A stretch of DNA of 64,000 nucleotides. Source: Periplaneta americana. Its lineage: Eukaryota > Arthropoda > Insecta > Blattodea > Blattidae. A model generated the notes under the pieces. It was given only the letters and a program-made list of their open reading frames with translations, did no database searches and was not told the origin of the DNA. Position 1 is the stretch's first letter. Each line of letters opens with the position of its first letter. The translations under genes and the position numbers were made by a program. The stretch covers positions 8,253,001 to 8,317,000 of the forward strand of contig NC_091123.1 of the NCBI RefSeq assembly GCF_040183065.1. The letters run 5' to 3'. Positions 33,952 through 43,964 of the stretch are shown piece by piece.

Positions 33952-36745
33952 ATCAGTAATTTCAAAACCACTTATTATTTTAAACTTCAATGCAAACGGA
34001 CTGAAAAATCAACTATTAGAATTTACAAAGTTCTTGCAAGACAACACTGTTGACATTGCTTGTGTAAATGAAACACATTTAAATCGAACAGACAATATAA
34101 AAATCAAGAATTATAAAATCTACAGAACTGATAGGGAAAATAAACCAGGTGGTGGAACTGCAATACTAATTAAGAAAACTATTTCTCACAATCCTATTAA
34201 AATATCGAACCTGGAAAATGTTGAATGTACTGCCATAACTATATTGCTCAATCATCGTGAAACAACAATAGCAGCTGTGTACAACCAACCTACAAAACCT
34301 TTGCTCTTATCAGACTTAGATAAGCTCATACATACTACCAAAAATTTCATTATTTTAGGAGATTTAAACGCTAAACATCAAAGTTGGAACTCTTTAACTC
34401 AGAACTCAAGAGGGAAAGTCTTACAGATTCACAGTACTCAAAATAATTATGCAATTGTAACTCCTGACATCCCAACATTTTACCCTCATAATGCTAGATC
34501 TGCACCTGATATTCTAGATGTGGCCCTATTTCATCATACTGCAAACATACTGTCTGTTACAACAACAGCTGACTTAAATTCTGATCACAATCCTGTACTA
34601 CTAACCATTGATTCGAGCGAAGGTCACACACTTTTCACGAGGAGTGAAAGAATTACGGATTGGGATTTGTACAAAGAAATTCTTACCAATATCCCTGGAA
34701 ATCCAACAATTCAAACTAAAAGTGATATAGATACAGCTATACAAATATACACATATACAATTAAAGATGCCTTCGAAAGAGTTACTCATTACAAGTCATA
34801 TAAACAAGTGCAATATAAAAATATAGAACTTGAATCACTTCTAAGTCGTAAAAGGGTACTCAGAAGAAGATGGCAGAAATACAAGATTCGTGCAGATAAA
34901 ACTGCACTGAACAAAATTCAAAAAGAAGTCAAGAACTTACTTACAGAACTCAGACAGGATAATTTTGATGAAAAACTTCTTCTTTGTGAATCAGAACCTT
35001 CAAAATTGTGGAAAATTAGTCGTGCCTTGACAGGGAAAAGAACCAGACCTGAAAACCATGCGCTGAAGAACTGTGATGGAACAGTTGTGTATAGCGATCA
35101 AGGCAAAGCAGATATTATTGCCAGAGATTTACAATCACGGTTTCAAACAAACAGTCTTGCAAAATGTAATGATAATTTCACTCGTGATGTAGAATTCATA
35201 CTTCAAAACTATTTCAGTAAATGTCCAGAAAGTTCACCAGAAATTATTTGTCCTTCAGAAGTAAGAAACATAATAAAAGATCTAAACGCTACGAAATCAC
35301 CTGGTCCTGATCATGTTCATAATCAGTTATTACAAAATCTTCCTTTACCAGCTGTAACACATCTCACAAAGATTTTCAACTCTTGTCTTCGATTAAATTA
35401 TTTTCCCTATGAATGGAAGAAAGGAGTTATTATTGCACTCCCAAAACCAGGAAAGAGTCCATTATATCCGGAAAATTTAAGACCAATTACTTTATTAAAT
35501 ACTATGAGTAAAATCCTGGAAAGAATCATCTTAAAATTTATTTCACAACAAAAATGTTACATACCTAATGAACAGTTTGGATTCAGAGAACACCACAGTA
35601 CAACACATCAACTCTATCGTTTATGTAATCACATAAATTCCACTATAGTTAGTGGTCAACACACAGTTTGTGTCTTCCTAGATGTTGAAAAAGCATTCGA
35701 TACAGTATGGCCTCAAGGTTTGCTTATAAAATTGATAACGTCTGACCTACCTGATACCTATGTGCATATCATAAAGAGCTTCCTAACAGAAAGAACCTTC
35801 AAAGTGAAAATCAATAACACATTCTCTTCCGAAAAAATAATAAATGCAGGTGTTCCTCAAGGTGCAGTTTTATCACCTACACTTTTTAATATCTATACAG
35901 CAGATTTCCCTCGCCACAAAAACTGTCGCTTCGCCCAGTATGCTGATGACACAGTTATATTCACTTCAGACATGGATATTCACATTGCATATAATAATTT
36001 ACAGGATTACTTAAACAAGATAGAAAATTGGCTCATAAATTGGAAAATAAAAATCAATGCCTCTAAGAGTTCTGTAGTAATTTTCACTAAAAGAAGACCG
36101 CAAGAACCATTTGAACTGAAACTTTTTGATGTAGTAATTCCAAATCAAAAAGAAACAACTTATTTGGGAATACTTTTGGACCATAGACTTTCTTTTAAGC
36201 CTCACATGAATAAAATTGCTGCCAAAGGATATGCTATGTTTCAACGTTTGTATCCTTTATTCAAGTCGCCATCGCTGAGTTTGTGGACTAAGAAAACTTT
36301 CTATATAACAATAATCAGAGCTAGCCTCCTATATGCATATCCAGCTTGGTCATCTGTCAATGGGTCTCTACTGAGAAGGCTGCGTGGTGTACAAAGAACA
36401 GTTCTGCGCACAATTGCTGGAGCTGATTACACAACATCCAATAAATTTTTACATGACGTTTTGGACATAGCACCAATTGAAGAGTTTTCGGAAAATTTAA
36501 AATTCAAATTTATACAAACATTGAAAAATCATCCAAATCCTCTGCTACAGAAGTTTAATCATCAAACATAAATAATAAAACCCAAGTTATACCAGCCATA
36601 TCTTTTACAAATTCATCATGGTTTAACATCAAGAACTGAAGAACTAGACTGAACAATTTCAAAGTGTTATAAATTAAAGGAGGAGTCAAAAGCAAGTCAG
36701 CTTGATCTCCGGTCATATAAACTTTCAGTGAAACAAGATGTTTTT
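33039..36745 (+). mobile_element. Jockey-type LINE, 5'-truncated, ORF2 open
   Basis: The 3.7-kb element is bounded by the direct repeat TAATATTGCCAAC at 33026-33038 and 36746-36758. Both copies carry a T where the neighbouring monomers read TAACATTGCCAAC, which supports a true target duplication. It lacks the 5' UTR and the start of ORF1. The 3' UTR runs from 36572 to the tail GATGTTTTT. A close relative of its 3' end is the truncated copy at 28477-28720. Confidence 0.93.
33935..36571 (+). CDS. LINE ORF2: AP-type endonuclease and reverse transcriptase
   Basis: An uninterrupted 878-aa frame. The N-terminal endonuclease has ILNFNANG (15-22), NETHL (45-49), GDLNAKH (142-148) and SDHNPV (216-221), the acidic and histidine residues of the APE-like fold. 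The RT region shows SPGPD, KPGKSPLYPENLRPITLLNT, FLDVEKAFDTVW, GVPQGAVLSPTLFN and the catalytic YADDTVIF near residue 669. There is no RNase H domain after the RT, as in Jockey. Length and domain order are normal for the clade. All catalytic boxes I can read are intact, so the protein looks potentially active even though the copy lacks its promoter. Confidence 0.96.
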   Translation: MAAHPKSVISKPLIILNFNANGLKNQLLEFTKFLQDNTVDIACVNETHLNRTDNIKIKNYKIYRTDRENKPGGGTAILIKKTISHNPIKISNLENVECTAITILLNHRETTIAAVYNQPTKPLLLSDLDKLIHTTKNFIILGDLNAKHQSWNSLTQNSRGKVLQIHSTQNNYAIVTPDIPTFYPHNARSAPDILDVALFHHTANILSVTTTADLNSDHNPVLLTIDSSEGHTLFTRSERITDWDLYKEILTNIPGNPTIQTKSDIDTAIQIYTYTIKDAFERVTHYKSYKQVQYKNIELESLLSRKRVLRRRWQKYKIRADKTALNKIQKEVKNLLTELRQDNFDEKLLLCESEPSKLWKISRALTGKRTRPENHALKNCDGTVVYSDQGKADIIARDLQSRFQTNSLAKCNDNFTRDVEFILQNYFSKCPESSPEIICPSEVRNIIKDLNATKSPGPDHVHNQLLQNLPLPAVTHLTKIFNSCLRLNYFPYEWKKGVIIALPKPGKSPLYPENLRPITLLNTMSKILERIILKFISQQKCYIPNEQFGFREHHSTTHQLYRLCNHINSTIVSGQHTVCVFLDVEKAFDTVWPQGLLIKLITSDLPDTYVHIIKSFLTERTFKVKINNTFSSEKIINAGVPQGAVLSPTLFNIYTADFPRHKNCRFAQYADDTVIFTSDMDIHIAYNNLQDYLNKIENWLINWKIKINASKSSVVIFTKRRPQEPFELKLFDVVIPNQKETTYLGILLDHRLSFKPHMNKIAAKGYAMFQRLYPLFKSPSLSLWTKKTFYITIIRASLLYAYPAWSSVNGSLLRRLRGVQRTVLRTIAGADYTTSNKFLHDVLDIAPIEEFSENLKFKFIQTLKNHPNPLLQKFNHQT

Positions 36746-37077
36746 TAATATTGCCAACGTTTCAATAACATATTTATCCATTACAGCGTCATGGGTATGT
36801 ATAATAGGGTGGGTAAGATATTGGTTTTCCCGTTTCGCATATTAGAAGCGCTTTTATACTTCGAATATAGTTTAACTTACTCGACACCCAGTGCGCTGAA
36901 AGTGGCATCGTGTAACTAGTTATACTTTTTGCCACTGGGTGTGTTACTATACGTACCAATTTCATCTTCTGAAAATAGATGGCAGAAAGATCGAGCTTTA
37001 TCATAACATTGCCAACGTTTTAATAACATATTTATCCATTACAGCGTCATGGGTATGTATAATAGGGTGGGTAAGAT
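36746..37077 (+). repeat. Satellite array, second segment
   Basis: The satellite resumes after the LINE (one full monomer plus part of the next) until the insertion of the 4.07-kb transposon at the 8-bp site GGTAAGAT. Confidence 0.95.
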
Positions 37078-37943
37078 CGTGGTGGGAATATAATGGTGAA
37101 GCAGTGCGCAGCCTCGCCCGTTCTCCTACTACGTGATGACGTCACGCGGGAAGCATTGCAGACTCTCTCGCAGCTTGCTAGCTTAGCTCAGCTCAGCTCC
37201 GTAAGGTTTTGGAAGTGGGGCAGGTTAATTGATTATGAATACCAAGAAGCTGTATTAACTAATCCCTTCCCTACTAACGTCTTGTCAGGAACGTGATGCT
37301 CTCCCAAAGCATAGCCGTCTAGACATGACGTCTTTGTGACCCTGCTACTTTTATTGACAGTTTTCATTCAAGATGTCAAATGCAGTTTTTTCAAGCTGTC
37401 TATTTAGAGGGTTGTTGTATGTTGTAAAACGTTCTATCATGAAGAAGAGGAGTTATTTTCCTCTAAATATACGCGAAATGTTTTCCAGAATTCTGTTTAA
37501 ATAAAAGTGCATTGAAGTTCTGCCCTGCATTCCAAGTAGAATGAACAAAGTTTAAGAAAGGGAGTCAGAATCGAGGTCTTGTAAGAGTTATTGGCAGTAA
37601 AGTGACATGACAGAAAAGGTCTGTCTACGAAGCACAACATTCACATGGTCAACAAAAGAAAAAGGGTAACAATGAAGGGGAATAAACAGTGGTGAAACTG
37701 AAGGGCGTAATAGAGGACAATAACGTTATGTTGTGGGTTGACTGTCAGGTCAGCATCAGAATGAAGTCTTATATCCCTTCTCCATTATGGGAAAATACGT
37801 TAAAAAAACTACAGAAATGTTTCTTCAATATAATGTTCATGGTACTTTTGAGCTTTTCAATGTCTGCGTAATTGCATGTAAGACTGTGAAGGGAACAAAC
37901 CCAGGAAGGAAAGGATCTGTACAAATCTTCGACTTGACCTGGA

Positions 37944-38197
37944 TTTATTTTATTGGGTTATTTTACGACGCTGTATCAACATCTAGGTTATTTAGCGTCT
38001 CAATGATATGAAGGTGATAATGCCGGTGAAATGAGTCCGGGGTCCAGCACCGAAAGTTACCCAGCATTTGCTCCTATTGGGTTGAGGGAAAACCCCGGAA
38101 AAAACCTCAACCAGGTAACTTGCCCCAACCGGGATTCGAACCCGGGCCACCTGGTTTCGCAGCCAGACGCGCTGACCGTTACTCCACAGGTGTGTAC
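37944..38197 (-). mobile_element. tRNA-derived SINE (family A) with target duplication
   Basis: Reverse-complement copy with an intact B box (GGGATTCGAACCC) and the body GGTTGAGGGAAAACCCCGGA, AACCTCAACCAGGTAACTTG. The 12-bp repeat ACTTGACCTGGA flanks it at 37932-37943 and 38198-38209. It inserted into the P-like transposon, so it is younger than that element. Confidence 0.92.
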
Positions 38198-39477
38198 ACT
38201 TGACCTGGAAGCAGGCATTTTATAAAGGGTTAACCTTGTCTAACTGAAGTGTTAGTGAAAGGGGAGGGGATGCTGGAGTTACGATGACAATATTACAAAC
38301 AAGCTGTTGGGCTTATTCCCCCCCCCGTCATATACCTACCACCCACAGAAAAAGAAGTCAGGGAGAACCTGCAAAGTTTGTAAATCTCACAAAAAAGAAG
38401 CGAAACAACGTGGGAGTGCAAACAATGTTTTGTACTGGAGTTTTTCGAAACTTAACATACTGTTCAAACTGTTACCAAATTATGAGTATAATATCACAAT
38501 TTGTAGTAAAAGACCCATGTTTATTGCAAACGAACTCCACCTGCCTTTAAATGCCACTTACCGCACACCACCAATTCACTGTCTGCGCGTGGAGATTTAT
38601 ATAGAGATTCCAGGCAATAAACCCGTCCTTTTAAATCTTACTGCATGAACTTAAAGGTAGCAACAAGCAAACTTTAGAAAAGAGTCAATAATGAACATTT
38701 GTTAAAGGCAGGTATCGAATTAATTACGTTTATTCTGGTGTACTGCTTTCGTTAGAAGATATCTTAAGTTCATGGACTCAACTCGGTTTGATCCATTCAG
38801 GGTGATGGACAGAATACGTTTTGAATCAGACCTTCGATTTCAGGCTGGCTTTAAAGAGGCTGAAAATGTGAATTGCAACAAATGTCAAGTGTAGCATGAT
38901 GAAGTGTCCCTAAAAGAAGGCAAATTCGAAAAAAAAAAAAAAAAAAAAAAACGCATTCTCGATAAAATGTGGACTTAACGCGTTTTGATTCCGAGCTCCT
39001 CAAATACGTTCAATAAAGTTTCATCGTCAACAGTTTTACATTACTTAAAAAAACACACATCAGTTTTTCATTCCAGTGATTCTGCATATTTCTTTTAGTA
39101 AAATGCTCCTGCACACAATTTTAATATCTGAATATTTTTTACACAAATTAAGTCCACAATTTCCACATCTGACATTAATTTTCGTAATGTGAACGGCTTT
39201 CCTGTTAGCAGCTAGTACTTGAAATAGACCTTGATTCACCCTCACCAACCACTTCTGTATTATCTTCCTCACTACCACTTTCTTTCTTCAACCCCGCCGG
39301 TAAATCAATTTCCAATAGCACTATAAGTCTACTAGTCGTTAAAACTGAAGAATATTGGTGGAGAAGATTTTTAAATGTAGTGTAAATATTTGTAATTTAA
39401 ATATGTATTGTATTGATTAAGGCTGGTTGAGTGGAAGAGAAGGCCTTATGGCCTTAACTCTGCCAGCGAAAATAAAA

Positions 39478-39478
<1 letters not shown>

Positions 39479-39515
<37 letters not shown>
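39479..39515. repeat. (ATT)n microsatellite
   Basis: About 12 trinucleotide units inside the P-like transposon. Confidence 0.9.
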
Positions 39516-40661
39516 CACTTTCACCCAAAATATTAAGACTGCTATTATCCACAAAACAACTCATGTCTCTGTTCTGTATCCCTGAATACAACTAGATTTG
39601 AATAAACACCAATAAAGAAAGAACAAATTTACCAACTCAAGTTTCTACACTGCAAGTAAATGGTAAAGTGGAGAATTGAAACAGTAAACGATTTTAACGG
39701 CATTACAAACAGTTACAACAATGGACAAAAATCACATAATTCAAACTAGAAAATGTTTATAAAAGTGTAAGTCATATGAAATGCCAAGGGTGGGTAAAAT
39801 CTGTCCACTAACAAATACTTCAAATTATTAGTCTGCTATATTTTAAATCTAAAACAGTACACATGTGTGCATACTTATCATGTTAGAGACAAATAGAGTA
39901 AAGGTGAAAGCTGTCAGATTTCATTAATTCAAAAAAAAATTAGAAAATAAAAAGGGTGGGCAAATTTTTCCCAACCGTGATAATGCTAGGGTTAAGCGAG
40001 AAAATAATTAGTTTATGCCCATTGATTGACGCCTTTTTTTGCTCCTCTATTGACATTCGAGACAACTCAATCCTTCCATTTAATGAAGCCTTTTCTGTCT
40101 GGAAGTTGTTAAAAGATACTAAAGCTTTAACATTTTATGAGACATGTAATTAAGTCCTTTTAGCTTAGAAAGTTTTGAAGAACTATGAGAAAATTATTCC
40201 CTTCTGCGGAGCGACTCGTATGTGAAAAATGTTAACAATATGATACACAGGAACATACCAGTTAATAGTTATTATAATGCTGTAATTACTCACGTTTAGT
40301 TATTTAGGTCTAATGCACTATCCTCTGATACATGTTCGTCTGAATTGGTTTTGAAGTGGCCTGAAGAGTACATGAACTATTGGCAATGATGTCATGAATT
40401 TCTTTCCTCCTTTTCGGTTTTTCACATCTGTCCAATCTCAGATTATTTGTTGATTTTCGTTTCAAGCAAGACTGCGCCAGAGCTTTTCTGGGTACAGCGT
40501 CTACTTTCAGAATACGACTGCTTTTTGGTTCATAATTTAGGAGTTTCTTGACTCCTCAAAATGAAGTGAACATATTCGAGCTGAAACAACATTAAGTCTT
40601 AAGATTTTTACCCCCTTTCTTTTCCCTCAAAGCAATCTATGGAATAAGTCAAACAATAAGT

Positions 40662-40901
40662 TTAACATGAAAATATATTTTGCAAATGAGTTGCGAAGCA
40701 AATAAAATTTAGTAACATGAGAGAAAACTCATCGTGCTGTAAATTGACTTCATCCTCCCTTCTACAGGGATGCAACCATTGTCTTGCCAAGCCTTCATTC
40801 TTCGGAAACCTATAATATTTTACGTCAGTTTCTTTTGTTTTTCGATTGTAACTCAAAACAACCAGATACTGCAATCCAGGCATACTAATAGCATGTGTCA
40901 C
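40662..40901 (-). pseudogene. THAP-domain remnant of P-like transposase
   Basis: The minus-strand frame reads SYNRKTKETDVKYYRFPKNE followed by GLARQWLHPCRR. This is the spacing and wording of a THAP zinc finger (xxRFPxxxxLxxxWLxxxxR). The expected N-terminal C-x2-4-C pair is lost (MPGLQYLVVLSYN), so the finger could not bind zinc normally. The frame stops after 79 aa. In P-type transposases the THAP domain binds the element ends; position near one end of the 4.07-kb element fits. Confidence 0.75.
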
Positions 40902-40934
40902 ATTAATAGCATTACTGATACAAGAATAACATTA

Positions 40935-40946
40935 AATATAATATAT

Positions 40947-40988
<42 letters not shown>
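40935..40988. repeat. (TA)n microsatellite
   Basis: About 20 TA units near the right end of the P-like transposon. Confidence 0.95.
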
Positions 40989-40990
<2 letters not shown>

Positions 40991-41151
40991 AAAGAATTAA
41001 CACCGTGCACGTACACACAACAGCTGTTTGTTTTGTTCCTCGAGCACTGCGGCGCGAATTAGCGCGCCGCTGCTGCTTCCCAAGTGACGACATGCGCAGT
41101 AGAAAACGAGTTTGAGTCAACCGTCTGCTACACCATTATATTCCCACCACG

Positions 41152-43895
41152 GGTAAGATATTGGTTTTCCCGTTTCGCATATTAGAAGCGCTTTTATACT
41201 TCGAATATAGTTTAACTTACTCGACACCCAGTGCGCTGAAGTGGCATCGTGTAACTAGTTATACTTTTTGCCACTGGGTGTGTTACTATACGTACTAATT
41301 TCATCTTCTGAAAATAGATGGCAGAAAGATCGAGCTTTATCTTAACATTGCCAACGTTTTAATAACATATTTATCCATTACAGCGTCATGGGTATGTATA
41401 ATAGGGTGGGGTAAGATATTGGTTTTCCCGTTTCGCATATTAGAAGCGCATTTATACTTCGAATATAGTTTAACTTACTCGACACCCAGTGCGCTGAAAG
41501 TGGCATGGTGTAACTAGTTATACTTTTTGCCACTGGGTGTGTTACTATACGTACTAATTTCATCTTCTCAAAATAGATGGCAGAAAGATCGAGCTATACC
41601 ATAACATTGCCAACGTATTAATAACATATTTATCCATGACAGCGACATGGGTATGTATAATAGGGTGGGAAAGATATTGGATTTCCCGTTTCGCACATTA
41701 GAGGCCCCTTTATACTTCGAATATAGTTTAACTTACTCGACACCCAGTGCGCTGAAAGTTGCATGGAGTAACTAGTTATGCTTTTTGCCACTGGGTGTGT
41801 TACTATATGTACTAATTTAATTTTTTGAAAATAGATGGCAGAAAGATCGAGCTTTATCATAACATTGCCAACGTATTAATAACATATTTATCCATGACAG
41901 CGTCATGGGTATGTATAATAGGGTGGGAAAGTTATTAGATTTCCCATTTCGCACATTTGAGGACCTTTTATACTTCGAATATGGTTTAACGTACTCGACA
42001 CCCAGTGCGCTGAAAGTTGCATGGCGTAACTAGTTATACTTCTTGCCACTGGGTGTGTAACTATATGTACTAATTTCATCTTCTGAAAATAGTTGGCAGA
42101 AAGATCGAGCTTTATCATAACATTGCCAACGTTTTAATAACATATTTATCCATTACAGCGTCATGGGTATGTATAATAGGGTGGGTAAGATATTGGTTTT
42201 CCCGTTTCGCATATTAGAAGCGCTTTTATACTTCGAATATAGTTTAACTTACTCGACACCCAGTGCGCTGAAGTGGCATCGTGTAACTAGTTATACTTTT
42301 TGCCACTGGGTGTGTTACTATACGTACTAATTTTATCTTCTGAAAATAGATGGCAGAAAGATCGACCTTTATCATAACATTGCCAACGTTTTAATAACAT
42401 ATTTATCCATTACAGCGTCATGGGTATGTATAATAGGGTGGGGTAAGATATTGGTTTTCCCGTTTCGCATATTAGAAGCGCATTTATACTTCGAATATAG
42501 TTTAACTTACTCGATACCCAGTGCGCTGAAAGTGGCATGGTGTAACTAGTTATACTTTTTGCCACTGGGTGTGTTACTATACGTACTAATTTCATCTTCT
42601 CAAAATAGATGGCAGAAAGATCGAGCTATACCATAACATTGCCAACGTATTAATAACATATTTATCCATGACAGCGACATGGGTATGTATAATAGGGTGG
42701 GAAAGATATTGGATTTCCCGTTTCGCACATTAGAGGCCCCTTTATACTTCGAATATAGTTTAACTTACTCGACACCCAGTGCGCTGAAAGTTGCATGGAG
42801 TAACTAGTTATGCTTTTTGCCACTGGGTGTGTTACTATATGTTCTAATTTCATTTTTTGAAAATAGATGGCAGAAAGATCGAGCTTTATCATAACATTGC
42901 CAACGTATTAATAACATATTTATCCATGACAGCGTCATGGGTATGTATAATAGGGTGGGAAAGTTATTAGATTTCCCATTTCGCACATTTGAGGCCCTTT
43001 TATACTTCGAATATGGTTTAACATACTCGACACCCAGTGCGCTGAAAGTTGCATGGCGTAACTAGTTATACTTCTTGCCACTGGGTGTGTTACTATACGT
43101 ACTAATTTCATCTTCTGAAAATAGTTGGCAGAAAGATCGAGCTTTATCATAACAATGCCAACGTTTTAATAACATATTTATCCATTATAGCGTCATGGGT
43201 ATGTATAATAGGGTGGGTAAGATATTGGTTTTCCCGTTTCGCATATTAGAAGCGCTTTTATACTTCGAATATAGTTGTGACACCCAGTGCGCTGAAAGTG
43301 GCATGGTGTAACTAGTTATACTTTTTGCCACTGGGTGTGTTACTATACGTACTAATTTCATCTTCTGAAAATAGATGGCAGAAAGATCGAGCTATACCAT
43401 AACATTGCCAACGTATTAATAACATATTTATCCATGACAGCGTCATGGGTATGTATAATAGGGTGGGAAAGATATTGGATATCCCGTTTCGCACATTAGA
43501 GGCCCCTTTATACTTGGAATATAGTTTAACTTACTCGACACCCAGTGCGCTGAAAGTTGCATGGAGTAACTAGTTATTCTTTTTGTCACTGGGTGTGTTA
43601 CTATATGTGCTAATTTCATTTTTTTAAAATAGATGGCAGAAAGATCGAGCTTTACCATAACATTGCCAACGTATTAATAACATATTTATCCATGACAGCG
43701 TCATGGGTATGTATAATAGGGTGGGAAAGATATTAGATTTCCCATTTCGCACATTTGAGGCCCTTCTATACTTCGAATATAGTTTAACGTACTCGACACC
43801 CAGTGCGCTGAAAGTTGCATGGCGTAACTAGTTATACTTCTTGCCACTGGGTGTGTTACTATACGTACTAATTTCATCTTCTGAAAATAGATGGC
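41152..43895 (+). repeat. Satellite array, third segment, higher-order organised
   Basis: About 10.7 monomers of about 257 bp. Four monomer types (A-B-C-D, told apart by AGAAGCGCTTTT, GGGGTAAG, GCGACATGGG and GAAAGTTATTAGATTTCCCA) repeat in order. B recurs at 41384 and 42415, C at 41641 and 42674, D at 41900 and 42932, giving a 1,031-1,033 bp higher-order period. It then continues A-C-D. The segment ends abruptly after GATAGATGGCAG-like text where a LINE fragment begins. Confidence 0.93.
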
Positions 43896-43964
43896 AGTTA
43901 AATCTCCCCACCAACACAAGCTGTAGAACTTATTTCAAAACTCTAACCATTCTCACTGTACCAT

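Larger units (their letters stand above)
37078..41151. mobile_element. P-superfamily-like DNA transposon, decayed
   Basis: The ends are inverted repeats: CGTGGTGGGAATATAATGGT + G then AGCAG on the left, and the same with one mismatch on the right. The 8-bp target duplication GGTAAGAT is at 37070-37077 and 41152-41159 inside a satellite monomer, and removing the element restores the monomer. The interior carries a THAP-domain remnant on the minus strand (40662-40901). A THAP domain with an 8-bp duplication points to the P superfamily. No complete transposase frame survives. A SINE (37944-38197), microsatellites and an A-run are nested inside. The middle (38700-40600) shows no recognisable coding. 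Confidence 0.85.

Noticed and set aside
38307-38648. RTCKVCKSHKK word inside the P-like element as a piggyBac-type zinc finger
   Set aside because: Only one C-x2-C pair is visible and the flanking duplication is 8 bp, not TTAA.
39060-39278. Minus-strand 72-aa frame with CGNCGLNLC as a gene
   Set aside because: A short cysteine-containing word alone; it lies inside the decayed transposon and matches no family I can name.
31664-43895. CRISPR-like array
   Set aside because: The repeats are 257 bp with no spacer pattern, in an insect-type genome.
41378-43919. Recurrent minus-strand 60-76 aa open frames (MIKLDLSAIYF...) in each monomer
   Set aside because: They repeat only because the satellite repeats. 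There is no known domain, they start and stop at monomer-specific points, and no splice or promoter context supports coding.
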